From assembly GCA_965243245.1 (NCBI GenBank), contig OZ251536.1, positions 62,001 to 126,000 on the forward strand: 64,000 bases of DNA, read 5' to 3'. The notes beneath the pieces were generated by a model that ran no database searches, was not told the origin of the DNA, and saw only the letters and a list, made by a program, of their open reading frames with translations. The position numbers were made by a program, and so were the translations under genes. Shown here one piece after another: positions 24,901 through 33,900 of the stretch. Within the stretch, counting starts at the first letter, position 1; the number at the start of each line of letters is the position of its first letter. This DNA comes from JAYQKL01 sp965243245 (lineage in GTDB: Bacteria > Pseudomonadota > Alphaproteobacteria > RS24).

Positions 24901-27900
24901 GTGATAACAGCTATGGGAGGTTTACTGTTGCGTATGATAATAATGGCGAGGTGAGTTGGGAATACGATATAGATGATGAGACCACGACCGAACTTGGGGC
25001 TAATCAAACGATAACCGATAGTATTTGGGTGCGGGTTCAGGATGAGGATTCAGCTAGCACGGTTCAACAAATCACGGTGTTGATTAATGGCTCAAATGAC
25101 GCCCCGACACTAATTGCAGGCACCGTCTCTTTTGGGGGGCTAGTATTTACTGTCAACCCCGGAGAAACGCCTTCTGGAATAAAGTTTGTGCTAAACCCTG
25201 ACTTGACTTCTGGTGATCCTCTAGGTTTTCGCGTGGACACGGATGATAATACTGACGTCGTTGAATATGATTCGGGGTATATAGATAACAATTTCGACAT
25301 CGGGTTCTTGGCTATTTTTAATACTTTTGATAGTCATTCAAATTCTCGCTATACGGTGACGTATGATACTGGAGCTGGATATAGTGGTAGCTCAAGAATA
25401 TCACCAAACGATTTGGAGAACACAATTCATGGTGACGTATTTGTCACTGAAGGCGGCATTATTCTGCCTACGCAGACGATGATTCTTGTTGAAGGGTTGG
25501 TATTTACGCTCAAAAATGGAGCAAGCTCTGCGGGTCTTGAGTTTATAGAGGGCGCCTTTGGAGGCCAAATAGAGGTAAGCGGTGATGTTGTTACTCTTGG
25601 TCCGACTAATACGGCTGGATTTAGGCCTGACGATATTAGGGATGCAGTTAATGCTGCAAACTCTGGTAGCAACTATACGGCTTCATTGGCTGATGGTGTC
25701 GATGGGCAGGAACAGATTAAAAGAATTGATTTCACAGGCGGGGGAGATAACGGTATTTATCGGCCTGCGATTGAGATTGAAGGGCTGTTATTTACCCTCA
25801 AAACTGGCGCAAACTCTGCGGGTATCCAGTTTAAAACGGGTGCTGCTAACTCTGGCAGTATAGATATAGTAGGTGATGTTGTTACGCTTGGCGGTGGTAA
25901 TAGCGATGGATATAGGCCTGACGATATTAGGGATGCAGTTAATGCTGCAAACTCTGGTAGCAACTATACGGCTTCATTGGCTGATGGTGTCGATGGGCAG
26001 GAACAGATTAAAAGAATTGATTTCACAGGCGGGGGAGATAGTGGTTTCTACGCCCGACCCGTCTCGATTGATATTGCGGGTAATCTTGTTGTGAGTGGCT
26101 TGCTCAACTTTGATGATGTTGATAGGGATGATACATTGACAAGTTTGAAAGTTTTTGTTGGGCGTAATGTTGCAGGCGCAACAGGTGCGATTGATGTTAA
26201 TGATTCTTTTGAGCTTCTGGGTAATAACAGCTATGGTCGTTTCGTCTTTACCCGCGCGGGCGATGGCACGGTTAGTTGGGCCTACACGCTGGATGAGAGT
26301 GCCTTGTATACGCTTGGGGCAGGTGAAAAAACAACCGATAATGTTTGGGTGTGGGTTTATGATGACACGTTGGGCAGTTCTGCGCGCCAAATTGCGGTTA
26401 TGATTAATGGTACAGATGATGCGCCTGTGCTTGACGTTTCTGGGTCGGCGGCTGTAGCTGAAAACACGTTTGTCCAAACGAATACGGGGATTACTTTCCC
26501 TATAACAGGTCTGCCCTCTGGGGTTAATGAGAGTGATTTCATTGTCTATGAAGGCGCGGATGTTTCCACGCGTTTTGGCGTGGTCGGTAATGCTACGAAT
26601 GGTTTCAAGCTAATTTTGAAGGCGTCTAGCAACTCTGATACTCTGGAGAGGAATAGTCCCCTTGATTTTGAAACTGAGCCTTCTATTAATCTTCGTGTGA
26701 AAGTGAATGGCGAGCTTGAGAGCAGGGTTGCGCATATAGTTGTTAGTGTCACGGATACGAATGACGACCCGACTGTGACGCTTGGTGCTAATACTGATAC
26801 TCTAGTCACTGAAAACGGTAATGCGCCGGCTAACCTTACTGCTGGTGGCATGCTTATCATTCAAGATGATCGCACCGCATTGATAGATCTTCAAATTTCT
26901 GTGACTCGTTCGTTTTTTGTCACAAGCGACGACGATTATATCCCGCTTGATGTTGATACTTCTATTGAGGTTAGAAGTATTAGCGGCTATGGTAGTTTTA
27001 CCTTCATGCGCACGGCGAGTGGCGAAGTCACGTGGAGCTACAAGCTGTATGATGATGTCGCAGACACGCTTGAGATTCCGGTGGATAGCCATAGCATACC
27101 TGTCGATAATGTCATTGTGTGGGTTGAGGATGCTAATTCACTTTATGATGACGAGCCGGTTTATGCCAGTATTTTTGGGGTAAATGATGCGCCCGTGATT
27201 ACCGTCAATAATGGTAATGGCGCGACCTTTGACATTGTCGAAAACACGACTGACAGCATAGATATTGTTAGTGCAAGGGATGTTGATACTAGAAGTAATA
27301 TTCTGAGATATAGCCTAATTGGAACAGATGCGGATGATTTCAATATTAATAATAGGTCTGGCATTATTACATGGGCGCAGCCGCCAGATTATGAAATTCC
27401 AACCGATAGTGATGGTGATAATACCTATAATCTGACGGTCAGAGTGACTGATGATGGTGGCGCAACGGATACAGCTGATGTGGTGATTAATGTCACGGAT
27501 GTGAATGATGCGCCGACTGTGACGCTTAGCGATACGGATGATCTATCGGTCACTGAGGGCGGACTTGCTCTGGGGAATATCATTATCAATGGGATTGAGT
27601 TTATCGCAAAATTCGGCGCAAGCCCTACGGGTATTCAGTTTGTGCACACCGTTACTTCTCCCGGTTTTAATGCGCCAGAGGGGAGCTTCATCTTTAGTAC
27701 TAATTTTGAGTATGATAATATTACCATTTATGATCCTAGAACTGATCCTGCATATACGCGCACTAAGATTCTCGATGATTTTGATGCGATTCGTTCCTCT
27801 ACGCGTTATGAGGTGGCATTGGTTGAGGCTGGCACGGGCAGTGTTGAGGTTTCCTTAACTGAGCTCATAACTGGGGGGGATGGAAACGGCTTTTACGCTA

Positions 27901-30900
27901 TGCCTTTTGTTGAAACCGCTGGCGACCTTGATGCCTCTGGCACGCTTAACATTAGCGATGATGTATCCCCATTAGGAGCTTTACAAGTCTTTGTTGGCAA
28001 TACGAATGCCCCCACAACCGAGCTTAGTGTTAATAGTTCTTCTGACGCGCTTGCGGGTAATAACGGCTATGGTAGTTTCGCTTTCGTGCGCGATGCGACT
28101 GGCGAGGTCACTTGGACGTACAAGCTGGATGATGATGCCGCGAACGGACTTGGGGATGGTGAAACGGCAACCGATAGTGTTTGGGTGCGGGTTGATGATG
28201 GTCCTGTGGGCAGCACGGTTCGACAAATCAGTGTTACGATTACGGGGGCGAATGATGCCCCGACACTTAGCGGCACACAAACCGCCGAGATTCCTGAAAA
28301 CAGTGACGCAGAAACGGACACAGGCGTTAGCTTCACTGCGGCAGATGCGGATGATATATTGGATGCAGATAGCTTTACGGTCTATGAAGGTGATATTGCC
28401 TCCACGCGTTTTGGCGTGACGGCTGATGGCGCTGGTTACAAGCTGACTATTCTGGCGGGGAGTGCCTTTGATTCTGCCACCGAGCCGGCGATTGCGCTTC
28501 GTGTGGTGGTGAATGATGGTGATGTGGATAGTGACCCTGTTGCTGTCATTATTACTGTGGGTGAGGCGGTTAATAAAGTGCCGACTGTGGAGCTTGGCAC
28601 TGGTGGTGATGTGTCGGTCACTGCCAGCGGGTTTGTCGCGCCTGAGTTGACTTTCAGGATTGTTGGGTTGGAATTTACCCATAAAAATGATGGCGAACCC
28701 CCGACTGCTCTTAGGTTTGAAATGGGCTCTGGGAGCGAGACGACTATAAAGAATAATGTTGTTTATCTTGGCAACAATGCGAACAATGAATACAGGCGTG
28801 GGTTTATAGAAGATAAATTTAACGAGTATGCGGATGAGACCAGCTATAGTGTGTCAGTGCTTGGTAATACAAATAGAAATGGTACGATTTCCAGGTCGAC
28901 TTTCTTAAACGGGGGAGAGAACGATGATGGTGTTTTTCTGCCTATGCTCACCATTCAGGGGATAGAGTTTAGGCTCAAAGATGGTGCCACTTCTGATGGT
29001 ATTGAGTTTAAAACAGTCAATGATAGTGTGAGTAGTAATCGTGGTCTGTTTATTATCGACAATGATGTTGTTACGCTTCACCAAGATAATGCCTTTGGAT
29101 ACACGCGTAACTTTATTATTGATAAATTTAATGATGACTATGCGAACGAGACCAATTATGAAGCGAAATTAGTTGCTGGTGCGTCGACGATTGTTAGGGT
29201 CACGGATACGGCTCTTGCAAACGGAGGGGATGGGAACGGTTTTTATGCCCGCCCCGTGCTGAGCGAAGTTGCCGCTGATCTTGATGCTAATGGCGTGCTT
29301 AACATTAGCGATGCGGAAACCTCATTGACAAATTTAAGCGTTTTCATTGGCAATACTGACAATGACCCCGCCAATATAGGCACACAGCTTAATACTAATC
29401 AGTCTACTAATCGTTCTTTGGCGGGTGATAACAGCTATGGGAGGTTTACTGTTGCGTATGATACTAATGGCGAGGTGAGTTGGGAATACGAGCTAGATGA
29501 TGATGCCGCGATCGCGCTTGGCTTAGGTGAAACGGCAACCGATAGTATTTGGGTGCGGGTTCAGGATGAGGATTCAGCTAGCACGGTTCAACAAATCACG
29601 GTGTTGATTAATGGCTCAAATGAAGCCCCGACACTAATGGCAAACACCGTCTCTTTTGAGGGGCTGATATTTACGCCCAAAGACGGAACAAACCCTGCTG
29701 GGGTAAAGTTTGAGCTAAACCCTAACTTGACTTCTGGTGATTTTCTAGGTTTTCGCGTGGACACGGATGATAATACTGACGTCGTTGAATATGATTCGGG
29801 GTATATAGATAACAATGTCGACATCGGGTTCTTGGCTATTCAGACTGTTTTTATGGATAATTCAAATTCTCGCTATACGGTGACGTTTGATACTGGATAT
29901 AGTGGCCGCTCAAGAATATCACCAAACGATTTGGAGGACATAATTACTGATGACGTAGTCGTCACTGAAGGCGGCATTATTCTGCCTACGCAGACGGTGA
30001 TTCTTGTTGAAGGGTTGGTATTGACGCTCAAAGATGGAGCAAGCTCTGCTGGGATTCAGTTTGTCAAGAATACTGGTGACAGCGTGACTGTTGTAAGGGG
30101 TGATGTTGTTTATCTTGGCGACACTGTAAGCGATAGGTATAATCATAATTTTCTTATAAGTAAATTTGCCGCAGCAACCAGCAAGTATACGGCTTCATTG
30201 GCTACTGGTGCGGCTCTGACTGATTTGCATCACGCAAATTCTTTCATAAATGGCGGGGATGGTGGTATTTATCAGCCTGCGGCGATTGAGATTAATGGGT
30301 TGCTATTTACCCTCAGAACCGGCGAGACCTCTGATGGTATTCAGTTTAGACTGAACAATAGCGAGACCAATAAAGCTGTGACATTTGGAAAAGATGATGT
30401 TGTTTATCTTGGCGACACGGACAGCGATAATTATAGCCTTAATTTTCTTCTTGATGGTAGATTTGATGGTAACGACTTCAAATATGACGTGACATTGGCT
30501 ACTGGTGCGGCCCTGACTGATAGGCATCACGCAAATTCTTTCTTAAATGGGGGGATTGATGGTTTCTACAACCTCGTGCCGGTTGATGTTGCGGGTGATA
30601 TTCTTGCGAGTGGCTCGCTCAACTTTGATGATGTTGATAGGGATGATACATTGACAAGTTTGAAAGTTTTTGTTGGGCATAATGTTGCAGGCGCAACAGG
30701 TGCGATTGATGTTAATGATTCTTTTGAGCTTCTGGGTAATAACAGCTATGGTCGTTTCGTCTTTACCCGCGCGGGCGATGGCACGGTTAGTTGGGCCTAC
30801 ACGCTGGATGGGCCTAACGCGCGTGCGCTTGATAACAATGAAGCCGCAACCGATAGTGTTTGGGTGTGGGTTTATGATGACACGTTGGGCAGTTCTGCGC

Positions 30901-33900
30901 GCCAAATTACGGTTACGGTTAATGGTGCAGATAATGCGCCTGTGCTTGTTGTTTCTGGGTCGGCGACTGTGGCTGAAAACACGTCGGGCTCACAAGTGGA
31001 TACGGGGCTTACTTTTCCTACAACAGACCTGAGTTCTACGGTTAATGTGGATGATTTCACTGTTTATGAAGGCGCGGATGTTTCCACGCGTTTTGGTGTG
31101 GTTGGTACGCGTGCTGATGGTTTCAAGCTGGTTTTACTGGTACGTAACGTCCTTGATTTTGAGACCGAGTCTTCTATTAATCTTCGTGTGAAAGTGGGTG
31201 GCGAGCTTGGGGGGAGTAAGTTTGCGGATATAGTTGTTACTGTCACGGATGAGAATGACGCTCCGATTGTGACGCTTGGCGAGACGGATGATTTATTGGT
31301 TAGCGAGGCCGGGTTTGTTCCGGGGAGTACCGTCATTGTCCATGGGATTGAATTTACGGCAAAACCCGGCACAAACCCTTCCGGTATTAAGTTTACGGAA
31401 TCGAATAGTGGTGTCGATGTGGACTTCTCTATACTTATGGGGTCTCAGTATGATGATCTTTTTATTTATGATCCTAGAACTGACTCTGAGCGTGTATATA
31501 CGCGCGATTCTATTATTGCTGAGTTTAATGTGGATGACCAAGACAATACGCGTTATGAGGCGGCATTGGTTGAGGCTGGCACGGGCAGTGTTACGATTTC
31601 CTTCGATGACCTCATAAATGGGGGGGATGGGTCTGGTTTTTTCGCCGCGCCTCTTGTTGAGACCGCCGCCGACCTTGATGCTAATGGCACGCTTACCATT
31701 CAAGATGATAGAACCGCATTGGCAAATCTTCAAGTTTTTGTTGTGGATTCTTACGATTCTTTTCCCCCAGACGTTTCTGACGCGCTTGCTGCTGGTGCTT
31801 CTCTTGAGCTTATGGGTGGTGACGGATATGGTCTGTTTACCTTCATGCGCGATACAACAACTGGCGAGATCACTTGGACGTATAAGCTGGATGATGATGC
31901 CGCGAACGGGCTTGGGCTAGGTGAGACGGTAACTGATAGTGTCGTTTTTCTGGTTAGGGATGAAGATGGGGCTAACTTCATTGGTGAGGAGATTATAGTC
32001 ACGATTACGGGCTCAGATGATACGCCCGTGATTACCGTCAATAGCGGTAATGGCACGACTTTTGACATTCCCGAAAACACGACTGACAGCATAGATATTG
32101 TTATAACGAATGATGCTAATGATATTCTGACATATAGCCTAACTGGGACCGATGCGGATGATTTCAATATTGATGGGAATGGCGTTGTTACATGGGCGCA
32201 GACGCCAGATTATGAAATTCCAACCGATAGTGATGGTGATAATACCTATAATCTGACGGTCACAGTGACTGCTAGTAATGATGGCGAAACGGATACAGCT
32301 GATGTGGTGATTACTGTCACGGATGTGAATGATGCGCCGACACTGACGCTTAGCGATACGGATGACCTATTGGTTAGCGAGGCCGGGTTTGCTTATGAGA
32401 AGGTTATTATCAATGGGATTGAGTTTACCGTAAAACTCGGCACAAACTCTACGGGTATTCAGTTTGCACACACCGTTACTTCTCCCGGTTTTAATGCGCC
32501 GGAGGGGACATTCATCTTTAGTACTGATTTTGAGTATGATAGTATTACCATTTATGATCCTAGAACTGATCCTGCATATACGCGCACTAAGATTCTTGAG
32601 GATTTTGATGTGGTTCGTTCCTCTTATACGCGTTATGAGCCGGTATTGGTTGAGGCTGGCACGGGCAGTGTTGAAGTTTCCTTAACTGAGCTCATAACTG
32701 GGGGGGATGGGTCTGGTTTTTACGCCACGACTTTTGTTGAGGCCGCCGCCGACCTTGACGCCTCTGGCGTGCTTAACATTAGCGATGTGGAAACCTCATT
32801 GACAAATTTACAAGTTTTCATTGGCAATACGAATGCCCCCACAACCGGGCTTAGTGTTAATAGTTCTTCTGAGCTTGCAGGTAGTAACGGCTATGGTATG
32901 TTTACTGTCGTGCGCGATGCGACTGGCGCGGCCACTTGGCGCTATACGCTGACGAATGAGAGTGCCGCGAGCGCGCTTGGCTTAGGTGAAACGGCAACCG
33001 ATAGTGTTTGGGTACGGGTTAATGATGGTAATTCGGACAGCCCTGTGCGCGAGATTGCGGTTACGATTGCCGGGGCGAATGATGCGCCGACACTTAGCGG
33101 CACACAAACCGCCGAGATTCCTGAAAACAGTGACGCAGAAACGGACACAGGCGTTAGCTTCACTGCGGCAGATGCGGATGATATATTGGATACAGATAGC
33201 TTTACGGTCTATGAAGGTGATATTGCCTCCACGCGTTTTGGCGTGACGGCTGATGGCGCTGGTTACAAGCTGACTATTCTGGCGGGGAGTGCCTTTGATT
33301 CTGCCACCGAGGCGACGATTGCGCTTCGTGTGGTGGTGAATGATGGTGATGTGGATAGTGACCCTGTTGCTGTCATTATTACTGTGGGTGAGGCGGTTAA
33401 TAAAGTGCCGACTGTGGAGCTTGGCATTGGTGGTAATGTGTCGGTTACTGAAAGCGGGGCTGTCGCGCCTGAGGGGAGGGTCATCGCGGTTGGTGGATTG
33501 ATCTTTACGCTCAAAGATGATGCAACCTCTGCGGGTATTCAGTTTGTAACGGGTAGCACGGGCGGCCAAATCAGTATATCAGGTGATGTTGTTACGCTTG
33601 GTCCAACGAATACTGCTGGATTTCAGCTTAAGAATTTTATTACGACTAGTGAACAGGATCCATTTGACAACTATACGGTGACATTGGTTGATAATGTGAA
33701 TGACACTGATGTGATTCAGCGTTCTGATGTCGTCAATGGCGGCAATGGCGATGGCTTCTTTTTGCCTGAGGCGTTCATCATTCATGGGATAGAGTTTATA
33801 CTCGACCCCGGTGAGTCGGCTGAGAATATTTCGTTTGTAGGAAGAGATTATCCCGATATCGGTGAGGTACGTATAGAGGCGACTAACGATAATAATTTGC

